Source: Saccharum officinarum (lineage: Eukaryota > Streptophyta > Magnoliopsida > Poales > Poaceae). From it: a stretch of DNA of 64,000 nucleotides. The translations under genes were made by a program, and so were the position numbers. The stretch lies in NCBI GenBank assembly GCA_020631735.1, contig CM036179.1:26403063-26467062 (forward strand), in the 5' to 3' direction. The notes below the pieces were generated by a model, which was given only the letters and a program-made list of their open reading frames with translations, searched no databases and was not told where the DNA came from. Positions 46,590 to 58,226 of this stretch are shown piece after piece (positions within the stretch are counted from its first letter, which is position 1; each line of letters starts with the position of its first letter).

Positions 46590-47919
46590 GGAACCACCAG
46601 CCCATGGTATTGAAAGGGTCATCCACAACTGCACCTATGTTGTTGATCCCTATCACTTCGAAGGTATTTTCCTTAGCCACAGCAACAACACTGCCAGGGT
46701 GAGGGTGCACACACTCATCATGTGGAAACTGAGTTCCTGCCTTATCTGGCACACATGGTTGCACACTTTGCACTTGTGTGGAACACTCTACATGTCTAGC
46801 TTTGCCTTGCCCTTCTTCTCCATGATTCTGTGATGATGAGTAATGTGGCCTCCTAGCGCCTAGGTGTGGGGAAGAACGTGTTCTTACACTTAGGGCAACT
46901 GTACACCTTGGCACAACCTTTATTGCTCTCACCTCTAGTGGGAGTAGATGTGTTTTAGGTGTGGCTACCACAGCTACATCCTGCAAGACCTTTGCCTCCA
47001 TAACTAGCATCGCTATAGCTAGCAACACCATTTCCATAATCAAGATTGCCATAGCCAGCGAGAGATTTGCCACAACCATTGCTATACTAGCAATAGCTTT
47101 ACCATTGCCACCATATCCCTAGTGAGAACCATCGTCACCAGAGCCTATGTTCCCCTTCATTGGGTGATCAGGTGCAGTTTGAGTGGCCACACTCATAGAG
47201 GTGGCGAGAGGAGCTCTTCTGATGGTCGCCGCTGCCACAAAAGCAGAAGGTGGTGGAATGATCATAGCCGCTATTGATGCAGCAGTAGGAGGTCCTCCAA
47301 TGTTCACAGATTCAACGAGCGCATGAGGTGCATGCAACGTAGGAGTTGCCACGGCCACAGTAGGAGCTCCACGAGACCCATGATGGAGATGAGAGGATTT
47401 GCATCATCATCATTGTCGTCGATCATGATCATGAAATTGTCATCGCCGCTACGCTCGTTCTATATTACCTTGTTGTTGTCATGCATGTCGACCGCTATGT
47501 TGTGAATAGTGACATTTGACTAAGATCCAAAAACTTTTACCTCCAAATTCTCATCAACAGGTGAGACGACAGCGTCGACCACCCCAAGCTGCATCGCCAT
47601 CAAGTCGTGTTGGATCTGCATGATGAGCGACCTGTCCGACTGTTCTTCACCATAGGCGTCTCTAGGGCTCCCATTGAGGCGCGTGGCATTGCCCCATGTC
47701 GCCTCTGGCGGCTTCATGGTCCTCAACTTTTACTTTCGCTTCTTCCTTCTCTTCGGTGTGGGTGCGTCCACATCTGACATGGAGGAGAGGTGGTCGTGCT
47801 CATGCAACCTCATGTGCCCACTGCCCACACAGCGTCATCTCCCGACCAAAGGTCATGGAGCAATTGGTGCAAGCATAAGGCCAATCGTCCATCATAGCAA
47901 CAGTACCAGGACCAACTAA
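46590..47919 (-). pseudogene. C2H2 zinc-finger gene relic, array copy 2
   Basis: Same layout as copy 1. Finger 1 reads PYACTNCSMTFGRE and its HMRLHEH half is reached through a frame change (~47870-47800). The linker segment LRTMKPPEATWGNATR (47726) is intact, and the acidic run lies near 47420. Finger 2 is frameshifted through its QALGGH region, so no intact finger remains. Confidence 0.7.
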
Positions 47920-48609
47920 TCTGAGCCTTGGCAGCTCATGCGAGTGTTGCAGCTGCAAACCACACTACTCGACAGTTGCCTAGTCCCTACCAGGACAACC
48001 CACCAAAGATCCACACATATATCAACTAACTTAGGTTTGGAACAAATCACATTTCATGTGATATTATATATTAATATAACATAAAGTGTGACTTTTCCTA
48101 AACTCTATTATTTGCCAATCTTTCTCATATGCATGTGACACATTTTCTTATCATGCATGTAATGTGTTTTGTCCTGATGTGGTTATACCATTTTGTGATG
48201 GTTATACATGTGTGGACATTCCACTTTCAGTTATAGTAATAGGTATGTGGAGATACCACTTTCAGTTAAATGTATTAACAAAAGTGCACAAATATCATGT
48301 TAGAAGCATGTAATGCTAAAAACCACAAACAATTATAGGGGCAAAACATGTTACATGCACGATAAGAAAATGTGTCACGTGCATGAAAAAGATGCTGCTA
48401 TCTGTTCTGGTGGATTTTGCTCTCTTGATTGTGCAAGGGGATTGCCGGAAGGATGCTGCTGGTAGTTGCAGGGAGTGACCAGCTAGTGGAGGTGTTGCAA
48501 GCTGAGAAATGACCAATCACAGGGTTGGCAGCCATAGCCATTGTTCCTTGAGGTGGCTAGTGCACTGGCGCGGCCTTAGCACAAGAAGTGTGAGGATGGA
48601 GCTTCCAGC

Positions 48610-49942
48610 TGGGAACCACCACCCATGGTATTGAAAGGGCCATCCATAGCTGCACCTATGTTGTTGATCCCTGTCGCTTCGAAGGTTTTTTTCCTTAGCC
48701 ACAGCAACAGCAATGGCAGGGTGAGGGTGCACACACTCATCATGTGGAAACTGAGTTCCTGCCCTGTCTGGCACACATGGTTGCACACTTTGCACTTGTG
48801 TGGAACACATTGCATGTCTAGCTTTGCCTTGCCCTTCTTCTCCATGATTCTGTGATGATTAGTAATGTGGCCACCCCGCGCCTGCGTTGTGGGGAAGAAT
48901 GTGTTCTTACACTTAGGGCAACTGTACACCTTGGCACAGCCTTTGTTGCTCTCACCTCCAGCGGGAGTAGATGTGTTGTAGGTGTGGCTGCCACTGCTAC
49001 ATCCAGCAAGACCTTTGCCTTCATAGCTAGCATCGCTATAGCTGGTAACACCTTTTCCATAATCGACATTGCAATAGCCAGCAAGAGATTTGCCACAACC
49101 ATTGCTATACCTAGCAATAGCTTTACCATTGCCACCACATCCTTAGCGAGAACCAGCGTCACTAGAGCCTATGTTCCCATTCACTAGGCGATAAGGTGCA
49201 GTTTGAGTGGCCACACTCATAGCAGTGGCGAGAGGAGCTCTTGTGATGGTCACCACTGCCACAAAAGGAGGAGGTGGTGGAATTGTTAGAGCCGCTATTG
49301 ACGCAGCAGCAGGAGCTCCTCCAGTGTTCAAAGATTCAGTGGGCGCATGAGGTGGAGGCGGTGTAGGAGATGCCACGGCCATCCAAGGAGCTCCACGAGA
49401 CCCGCGATGGCAATGAGACGAATTGCGTCATCATCGTCATTGTCAATGACGATCATGAAATTATCATCGCCGCTATGCTCGTTCTCTGTGACCTTGTTGC
49501 TGTCGTGCATGGCGACTGCATGTTGCAAACAGTGACATTAGACTAGGATCTAGAAACTTTTACCTCCAAGTTCTCATCAACAGGTGAGACGACAATGTTG
49601 ACCACCCCAAGCTGCGTCGCCATCAGGTCACGTTGGATCTGCATGACGAGCGACCTGTTCGGTTGTTCTTCACCATAGGATTCTCTAGGTCTCCCATTGC
49701 TGCACGTGGCATTGCCCCATGTCGCCTCTGGCGGCTTCATGGTCCTCAGCTTTTACTTTTGCTTCTTCCTTCGCTTCGGTGTGGGTGCGTCCTCATCCGA
49801 CTTGGAGGAGTGGTGGTCGTGCTTGTGCAACCTCATGTGCCCACTGCCCACACAGCGTCATCTCCCGACCAAAGGTTATGGAGCAATCGGTGCAAGCATA
49901 AATCCGATCGTCCATCACAACAATAGTGCCAAGCCCAACTAA
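48610..49942 (-). pseudogene. C2H2 zinc-finger gene relic, array copy 3
   Basis: Finger 2 survives in frame as YSCPKCKN...TTQARGGHITNHH (48929-48840), with Leu of QALGGH changed to Arg. It continues in the same frame into finger 3, KCKVCNHVCQTGQELSFHM, the longest joined two-finger stretch of the array. The N-terminal finger and the linker are split over frames as in the other copies. Confidence 0.7.
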
Positions 49943-50639
49943 TCTGAGCCTAGGCACCTCATGCGAGTGCCGCGGCTGTAAACCATGCTGCCCTGTAGTT
50001 GCCTAGTCCCTACCAGGACAGCCCACCAAAGATCCACACATATATAAAACTAACGTAGGTTTGGAACAAATCACATTTCATGTTATATTGTATATTAATA
50101 TAACATAAAGTGTTCATTTTCCTAAACTCTATTATTTGCCAATCTTTCTCATATGCACGTGACGTATTTTCTTATCGTGCATGTAATGTGTTTTGTCCCT
50201 ATGTGGTTATACCATTTTGAGGTGGTTATACATGTGTGGACATTCCACTTTCAGTTATAGTAATAGGTATGTGGAGATACCACTTTCTGTTAAAAGTATT
50301 AGCAAAAGTACACAAAAATCATGTCACAAGCATGTAATGCTAAGTTATAAAAACTATTAACAATTATAGGGACAAAACACGTTACATGCATGCTAAGAAA
50401 ATGTGTCATGTGCATGAAAAAGATGCTGCTATCTGTTCTAGTGGATTTTGCTCTCTTGATTGCGCAAGGGGATTGCCGGAAGGATGCTGCTGGTAGTTGC
50501 AGGGAGTGACCAACCAGTGGAGGTGTTGCAAGCTGAAAAATGACCAATCACAGGATTGCCAGCCATAGCCATTGTTCCTTGAGGTGGCTGGTGCACTGGC
50601 GCGGCCTTAGCGCAAGAAGCGTGAGGATGGAGTTTCCAG

Positions 50640-51047
50640 CTGAGAACCGCCAGCCCATGGTATTGAAAGGGCCATCCATAGCTGCACCTATGTTGTTGAT
50701 CCCTGTCGCTTCGAAGGTTTTTTTTTCCTTAGCCACAGTAGCAGCAATGCCATGGTGGGGGTGCACACACTCATCATGTGGAAACTGAATTCTTGCCCTG
50801 TCTGGCACACATGGTTGCACACTTTGCACTTGTGTGGAATACTCTACATGTCTATCTTTGTCTTGCCCTTCTTCTCCATGATGCTGTGATAATGAGTAAT
50901 GTGGCCTCCCAGCGCCTAGGGTATGGGGAAGAATGCGTTCTTACACTTAGAGCAACTGTACACCTTGGCACAACCTTTGTTGCTCTCACGTCCCGCGGGA
51001 GTAGATGTGTCGTAGGTGTGGCTGCCACTGCTACATCCAGCAAGACC
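50640..51047 (-). pseudogene. C2H2 zinc-finger gene relic, array copy 4, truncated
   Basis: Only the C-terminal part remains (fingers 2 and 3 region), with frameshifts in finger 2. The array homology ends at 51047, where unrelated AT-rich sequence begins. Confidence 0.65.
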
Positions 51048-51268
51048 TAACTTACTCAGCACTTAGCAAAATGTGATGAGCACACGACTGCAATATCCAA
51101 ATATTTTCTCAAATCTTTTATGGGACAAACAAATTAAATCCCTTATAGTTTATTCAACATATTTTCAGATAATAAATTTCAATAATAGTTTGTACAAAAT
51201 GGCAGCAACCACAAGGAAAACTCTAACAGCAATTAAGTCCGAGTAGCAGCAGAATACTAGATAGAACA
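51048..51268. other. no gene seen
   Basis: AT-rich sequence between the array end and a Stowaway-type end. Confidence 0.4.
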
Positions 51269-51400
51269 TACTCCCTCCGTCCCAAAATATATAGATGTCA
51301 TTCTCACTTCCTAAGAAGTCAAACACTTTTAACTATGACCAAATATATATAAAAAATTAGTGAAATTTTAGAGCTCTTGGAAAAAATAGAGCCATCCATT
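51269..51400. mobile_element. Stowaway-type MITE, truncated
   Basis: TA followed by CTCCCTCCGTCCCAAAATAT and then AAGTCAAACACTTTTAACTATG is the standard left end of a grass Stowaway (Tc1/mariner-derived) element. A matching right end is not visible, so the right limit is approximate. Confidence 0.7.
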
Positions 51401-53187
51401 TGAATAGATCGGATGACTATAAAATAGGAAGAACTAATGTGGAAGAACTTAAGTTGTGGGCCAGAGCCTAAAATATGTGACTCCAGAACCAAAAATATAT
51501 AGGTCAGAAATTATTTTCAAAATAAATTTAAAGAGTAGAATAGTACTTTCTGCCCCCTGTGGCCTCCACGGAAGACCTCACACTCCCCTTCGTCTCCCCA
51601 ACAAGAGTACAAGATGCTGGCAACAACAGTGCGGAGCTCTTGGATGGTGCGGTGGAGACAACGGCCACCTGCTCTCTTTCTCCTACCGGGGATGAGGAAC
51701 ACGACGCGCTGGCCTCAGCCTTCTTCAATGGCCTCACTGGAAATCAGCACTGGGAACGCAGAGCTCGAATGTGACAGTGTATTTGCACATCCTTGGAGGA
51801 AAGATGAAATTTTACTAACCTAAGTATAAGTTACATCATGTAATTTAAAATCATATGCTTATTTAGGTGGCCTAATAGTATGTAGGATCTACCGTATTTC
51901 TGCATCTGTTGATGTACAACAAACTGAATGTATACTCACACTGATGTATTTATGAGTGTTTGTTATTCTGTAGCTGGCAAGCAATTTCTTGTGAAGTTCA
52001 CTTTCTGTCGTACCATCAGATTTTGGTGCTTTTCCCTTGCGTATCTGGAACTGGAAGTAGTAAAGAGGTGCTTCATTAACCACTAATGTGTCGTGGTGAG
52101 TTTAACATCACTCCTAACCCCTCTCTCTTTTCTCTCAGCTAGCATAAAACAGTAACTCGCATTCAGAGTGAAGTGCCATACAACGATCCTATTCCGGTAA
52201 ACTTGCAAATAGACAAAGCAATGCAACGATCTTATTAACGACATTTCTTCTTTCAGCATTTCTTACCAACCAAAGTTTCAATCATTGATAGTGGCAATTT
52301 TTTATCTGTCACGGCTCAGAAACAAGGCGTTGGCAATCCATGTTTTGCGTGACACGGCATTCTGAGAACAAGTAAACAATCATAAATTCAGAGGTCAGGC
52401 GAGCCAGCAACAACATTTCCAATCCTTCTGCCTTCTCTAATCTCTCTTGAATCGATCCAAACAGCAGCTAGCTGCTTCCTTCACCACTAAACCCAAGAAA
52501 CAACTCCTTCCTTCGTAGCTCCAGGAATTACATAGCACGGAGTGCAGAGGAAGAAGGGCTCCTGCCGCCACTCCTGTGCCCCTCCACCATAGCTGCCGAA
52601 TTGGAGGACTCGACTCAGATGGGTGACCTCCTGTACGAGTTCGTGGGAAGATGGCGACCCCGGGGAGTCGGGCGATGACGATTTCCGCGAGATAGGCGGC
52701 GGCGATTTCCAGGGAAGTGTGCGACGGTGATTTCTGGAGAGGCATGTGGCAGCCATGCAAGGAGGCGGACGCAGGCGACGGCAGCAGCGAACTCGTGGAA
52801 TTCCTCGTCGACGATGGATATCCTAACTCTATTAGGAAAAGGAACATGTACTAAACTATCCTTAGAACAATTAATTAATTCTTTAAGATCAGCGGCTGCT
52901 GATTTTTTTTCGGAGAGGAACCGGGGGTTCCGTAACAAAGCTAACTTGAGGTATGAAGCAAAATACATAGCTGAATTCAAGGTTTCAACTAAACACATGT
53001 CAAGTACCATGGATGTGTGCTGCAATAGTCAAAAACATTAATTGGGATGGAAATGCATATAGTGTACCATGAATTATAAGTTGGTACTCGCCCTTATAAA
53101 CTTCTAAGATGGTACTAAACCCACCGACTATAACTTCTCAGGTGTCAGATGGCCACATGAGCCAACAACTACATGCTTTTAATTGGT
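51401..53187. other. unassigned; short open frames only
   Basis: A plus-strand frame open from about 51541 to 51774 has reasonable coding composition (GGC/GAG-rich, Ser/Thr/Glu) but no motif. A GC-rich patch at 52540-52810 has frames on both strands. Either could be a gene fragment; I recognise nothing. Confidence 0.35.
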
Positions 53188-53418
53188 TGGGGTGTTACAT
53201 TCATCCCCCTTAAGAGATGGCGCCCTCGATAGATCACCATATATGCAGCAGATGCCTAGAACCACCCCCTAGTATACCCCTCTGTGGGCACATATAGCAA
53301 GAGTTCATGCTCTGAATATCATCTGTAACACCCCACGTCCAAAATCTACTTGTAGGATACATGGGGCCATGATACCTCATGCCAGTATTCCGGTCTAAGC
53401 CTATCAACTGGGCCAAAG
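53188..53418 (-). repeat. older LTR-retrotransposon debris
   Basis: GGGTGTTACA followed by TTCATCCCCCTTAAGAGATG resembles an LTR end with an adjoining minus-strand polypurine tract. TGTAACACCCCACGTCC at 53335 looks like another LTR start. The solo LTR at 53419 is inserted into this debris, which resumes at 58227. Confidence 0.5.
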
Positions 53419-56400
53419 ATGTAACACCTCAAGTGTTTAGCTCCATAATTGCATTGCATTTGCATTGCATAAGCATAAGCATGCATCATTCATGTTGTTA
53501 TTTTATGTGATGCAACACATGTGATTATTCTAGGGTTTGTTTGATTTATTTCATGAAATATTTGCTAGTTGGTGTAACAAAAAGGTAAGGTAGCCAATCA
53601 TGACCTCCAACACCTTAGTTATACTTAGGGTAACATTGGAACAAGGTTCATGTTGACCAAAAGTACAAAATTGCCCTCCAAGAAAAGTTTGACCACCATT
53701 TGACCCTAGAAGGCTCTAGTTTGACCAATTAAAAAGTCTAATTTAGAGACCTTGCATGGAAGAGCAACCTTAAGCAAAGTTGTAGAGAATTTCATAAGGA
53801 ACAAAAGTTCTAATATGGCCATCTCATGAAAATGATCAGAACAGGCTCAAAAATGGCCCACAAGTCAGTATTAGGGGCTGTTTGGGGACTTAGCAAATTT
53901 TGCTAAGTGTTGGGCTGAAAACCGTTTCACTGTACCTCACTTTGACAACTTGTAACTCACAAACCAGGCCGAACCAGTCCTTGAGCCAATTGACAAAGTT
54001 GTTGTCCACACCTAGCTCTACAACATTGTCAATATCACCATCACCTAGTTCTAAATGTTTTAGGAGGTATGGTGCCTGGAAAAAACGAGTTTCAGTCGGT
54101 TAGCTAACTGAGACTCGGTTTCAGTTTCCGGGTACCTCACTTCAGGGCCCTGTATGTCACTAACTAAACCGAACCAGCTCATGAGGACTTTTACAAACTT
54201 GTAGTGCTCACATAGGTCTACAACTTTGCTAATTGGAGGTGTCACTGATTCGAGCTCGTTTATGAGTTAATCAACGCCAAACTTTCGCTGTCAGGCCACC
54301 ACGCCGGGCGTCATTCAGTCGACCGTCACCGACGACGTCGCGTCGTGGCGCTCGGACAAAGCTCGATGGCCGCGTGGCACTCGCGCCCTGCCATCGCCAC
54401 CACATCGCACGCATGCGCGCGGGCGTGAAGTTGGGGCCGCCACCTCAACCCCCTCCACTCGTGCTCACCCTTCCCTCTACTTCCTCCTCCGCGCGCGGGC
54501 CACCAGAGAACGGGACGGCGACCGCGTTCGAGCCTTTCTCCTAAACCGCAGCTCCATTCACCAAACCAGCTAGACCACCGCACCACCGTGAGCCCCTCCA
54601 CGTCCTCGTCCTCACCAAACCGTCTCCATCGCGTCAGGTGAGCTACACCGCGAGGGCGGCTCCACCGGACCGCCATGTCCGCCACCGTCAAGCTTGCATG
54701 TGGCCATGCCATTCGGGCCCCTCCCTATCCTATCTCTTCCGTGCTGTAGGTACAGTTAGGTAGGCTAAAGCTTGTAGGGTAGGCTAATTGGACCGGGTTG
54801 CCGGCGACTAGCCGGAGTTGGTCGAGCCGTGGCCGCACACCGCCATTGCCGCTGCCACCCCCCTAGCTACGGTCATAGTGTCAATTAGTTATACCAATCG
54901 TTGCGCAAGGTTGAGGTGAACGCGCTGGTACGGTAGCTTCGCCGGAGCTGCCGCCGGCGGCGAGCTTGCCGTCGACCGTTTCCTCCCCCGCCTTCGTCTC
55001 GATGACAAGTGGGGCCCGCTCGTCAGAGCGCGCGCGCGGGCGGGACGGCCGAGCAGGCCGCGCGTGCGCGAGTCGTGGGCCGCGTCTTCCGGGCCGGCCC
55101 AGTTCACCCGAAATGAAATTCGTTTTTATTATTTTGTCACTGATTTTTGTACAAGTTGGAAAAATATAGATCTAGGGTTTTAATGATCCAAAAATCATGA
55201 GATAAACTTTGTTGGGGTCTATATGATGTGTAGTATTTTAGAAAAATATAAATCTGGAATGTGATGTTTGATTTCTAGGAGAATTTAATAGATCCTTTAA
55301 ATATGTTTTGGAATGCAAGCAAATTTGTTAAATTTATAACTTGAGCTGTAGTATTCCATAAATCATGAAATTTGGTGGGTAGGTTAATCTATGCTAGCCC
55401 TAGCTCTGGTAAAAATTTGGGCATCAGTGCTTAATTACTTTTCAAGTTATTATGCTATCTTGTTATTCTAGGAAATATTTAAATGAATTTTTGTAATTTT
55501 TCTACATGTGCAATGTTCATATAACTTTTTGGAGAATGTCTTGGTACCCTAGAGTGTCCAAGAAAATTAAGAAATCTGTTGTTTGACACTTTTCAATAGG
55601 GTTTCCTATTTATGCAAAAATCAGCCTTATTAGCTTGTGAATTTTGTGAAGGGCGTTTCTGTGAATAAAACTTGTTCAAATTTTTACTGTGGTCTCTTTT
55701 TGGGTCAGAGAGTCCCCTGTAATTTTTGTAGAATTTTGGGAGCAGTTTACACATATGTTTGAAATTCCACTTAATTACTTAAGTAAATTGAGAAATGGGT
55801 TTAAATAAATGTTCTAGGTGGGCACACCTTACTTCCTGGTGTCTTTGTGATATTTGTGAACTTGTAGTAGCATTAGTTTGGTTTTAGAGAATGTTTGTCA
55901 CATCAATAAATATTTAACCTTTGTAATTTTAGGTTTTCTGGACAGCTAGTAGTAATTCTAAATTTGGCTTTGATAAAATTGGTTGCTGGACAACTTGTAA
56001 ATACCAAAGTTGGAGTAAACTTGATGAACTAGCTTGTGTTAAAATTTGGAAGCATTTGGCTTAGTAGTTTGAGAGTTACTATTGTTTAAAGTGGCAGTTC
56101 AAAATCTGCTACTCTCTGTGTTGGAGAATACAGATTCTGGAACTTGTGAAGTTTGACATGGAAAACTTAGGAGTTTGGAGTTGAGGTCTAAAAATGAATT
56201 GTAGTGTAATTCTTAGGCTTTCCAGATTGTCTTAGATCATATCTTTTGGAATTGTAAATCTTCAGTTGTGATAGAAACAAGTAGCTGCTGTCCAGAATGC
56301 TTTCTGTGGTGTTTTGCTGTTTGTTATGGTGTAATATCCTAAGACATGCTACTTTTGTATTTGTTAGGTGTTAGGGCCTTAACTGAGGATGAGCAGCTTT

Positions 56401-58221
56401 ATCTTAGGTTAAGTAGATTAGGTGAGTACTTCTCTACTGGAGAAGAGATTTGCACGTACTAATAAAATAACTTGAATAGGGTATTTTATTCTGAAATGCA
56501 TTTCATTCCGAGCATGTTGCACCCATTTATGCATCCATGGTATTTATTGTGCATTCATGCAATAGGTGCACCGGAGGGGGTGACACTCCTCGAATTCGAG
56601 CCTGTGATTCCGGAGGAGAACCAGGAGCAGCAGGAGCCCGAGGATCCAGCAGGCGAAGGAGACGCCGTTGAAGACTTGCCGGAGTGCCCTGACCACCGGC
56701 CTTCAACTTTTCTGAAAGGCAAGCCCCGGTGCATGCTGAACCTACTGTTTTATAAATTAATCTTGAGTACTGTTAATTGTTTACTGCATTAAGTTGTAGG
56801 GGTTGTATGAAAACACTTGTTGCATTATACCTGTCCTTGTCCAGATATCGTACTGAATCCTATATTAGGTGTAGGCACGTGTCAATGCTTAGCCCTGCTT
56901 AGTACGGTAGAAGTCGGGTGATTTCCGGTCATCCGCGAGATGTAGGAAGGAGTCACGAGTGGCTTTATGGCTATCGTGGATGGAACCATGCTTAAAAATG
57001 AAATTGAGACCGGGCGGGAGTTCGATAGTACAGCCGCAAGACACTTCACGTCTTGGGTGTGGAGCTATGCCCGTCTGAGTCGTTTAAGGACCGATTCGCT
57101 GTACGTCCTTGAGTCATGTTGAACGCAGTCTAACACTTAGTTGGCCGGATAAGTCGTTCCGACCGCGAAGTCGAGTAGTATGGTTCAGGCCGGGAATCGA
57201 ATGGTAGGTTGCATCTTGGAGGAGAGAAAGGATGTGCTTGGGGACATTGGCGTGAGACCAAGGGGGGTTAGAGTCCCTATCACCTGGCAGAGTGTCGCCC
57301 TTGGGGACGCGACATTATTCGGGCCCGCGATTCCTGAACTGTACAAAAGATGACCTGAGCAGCCTTCGCCAGGCGTGACTCGGTGAGTGTTAGAAATACC
57401 CCTCCAGCTGGATAGGAATTCGATTCGAATCGCCGTCGCTCCCGGTTAGTGAGCACTTGACTTGAGCAGCGGCAACGTAGAACTCATTAAATGAACTGGT
57501 GGTTAAGGGAATGATACAATGTTGCCATAATGATATACCTGCCATGGATATAATAATCATGTTGTTTGATTATAATCAAGTGTATGTTTAGTACAGGTGC
57601 TAAGATAGATGACAGGTAAATGCTAAAAATAACTGCTAGTACAGGTTATAAGAGTTTCAATTACTTATGCCTTTATGCAAAATGTTATGTCAGCTAGCCT
57701 CTTGTGTAAGCCTTGCATAATCTTTGGTGTCATCTTATTTCTGGTTTCCGACGGGTAAGTCTAGCTGAGTACATTCCAGTACTCAGGGTTTATTCCCTCC
57801 TGTTGCAGATGACATGCTTTATCAGGGCTTCTGCAAGACGTGTCTCCACCCTGCGGGTGATGATGACTAGATCACAAGGGCGTGATCGTCTTTATGTACT
57901 TTCCTCATGCTTTTGCGGGATGTCGATCATCCAGACTGGCAGTACTTAATTAACTAGTGTGTGTTATGCTTTCGCTACTTTCAAACTTGGTTTGTAATAA
58001 TTGCTACTCCGTTTGTGTAAACTTATCTCAGCAGGGTTTATGAAATGTAACGTATGATGTTGTATGTTGAATGATGCGATCCTGGTTGTAAGCGAGTTGG
58101 TTTGAAATCCTTCGTGGTTTCGATTGACTACCGGGATTATATGGGCTCAAGTTCGAAAATTTGAGCGCTTCGGTGCTTGTTTTTGTACTTGTGCTCTTAT
58201 AATTTGGTCGGTTCTGTTACA
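53419..58221 (+). repeat. solo LTR, 4803 bp, flanked by TSD AAAGA
   Basis: It begins TGTAACACCTCAAG and ends TCGGTTCTGTTACA; AAAGA at 53414-53418 and 58222-58226 is an exact duplication directly outside. No internal domain is attached, so this is the product of recombination between two LTRs. The layout is unusual: a GC-rich block (54290-55110), a long AT-rich stretch like an intron (55110-56360), then exon-like blocks. A diverged copy of the same LTR starts at 60363. The plus orientation is taken from the exon-like blocks and is provisional. The parent family is not recognised; gypsy is likely from the length and TGTAACACC end. Confidence 0.85.
56368..57870 (+). CDS. candidate spliced ORF inside the solo LTR (unrecognised, ~86 codons over three exon-like blocks)
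   Basis: Block a, 56368-56421, lies between TTTGTTAG and GTGAGTAC and reads RALTEDEQLYLRLSRL. Block b, 56566-56718, follows CATGCAATAG and reads APEGVTLLEFEPVIPEE, then an acidic EQQEPEDPAGEG stretch and CPDHRPSTFLK. It ends at AAAG with a possible GC-type donor (GCAAGC). Block c, from 57809, follows CTCCTGTTGCAG and reads DMLYQGFCKTCLHPAGDDD, with TAG at 57868-57870. All three joins keep phase (1 and 1). No initiator AUG is assigned, so further 5' exons are implied. Blocks a and b recur in the second LTR. The splice pattern is inferred, not shown; the product, acidic with a CKTC motif, matches nothing I know. Confidence 0.4.
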
Positions 58222-58226
58222 AAAGA

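Larger units (their letters stand above)
44053..51047 (-). repeat. head-to-tail array, about 3.4 units of 2.02-2.07 kb, each with a C2H2 zinc-finger gene relic
   Basis: The phrase GAAAAAGATGCTGCTATCTG occurs at 44341, 46363, 48385 and 50416, spacing 2022, 2022 and 2031 bp. Units run approximately 44053-46120, 46121-48149, 48150-50172 and 50173-51047. The first has about 45 extra bp near 44120; the last stops abruptly in the middle of the gene after GCTACATCCAGCAAGACCT. Each unit has a noncoding spacer with ATATTATATATTAATATAA and the minus-strand zinc-finger gene. Copies differ by scattered substitutions and small indels. Confidence 0.92.

Noticed and set aside
51541..51774. Possible plus-strand exon
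   Set aside because: Open and reasonably composed, but no start context, motif or supporting splice partner; left unassigned.
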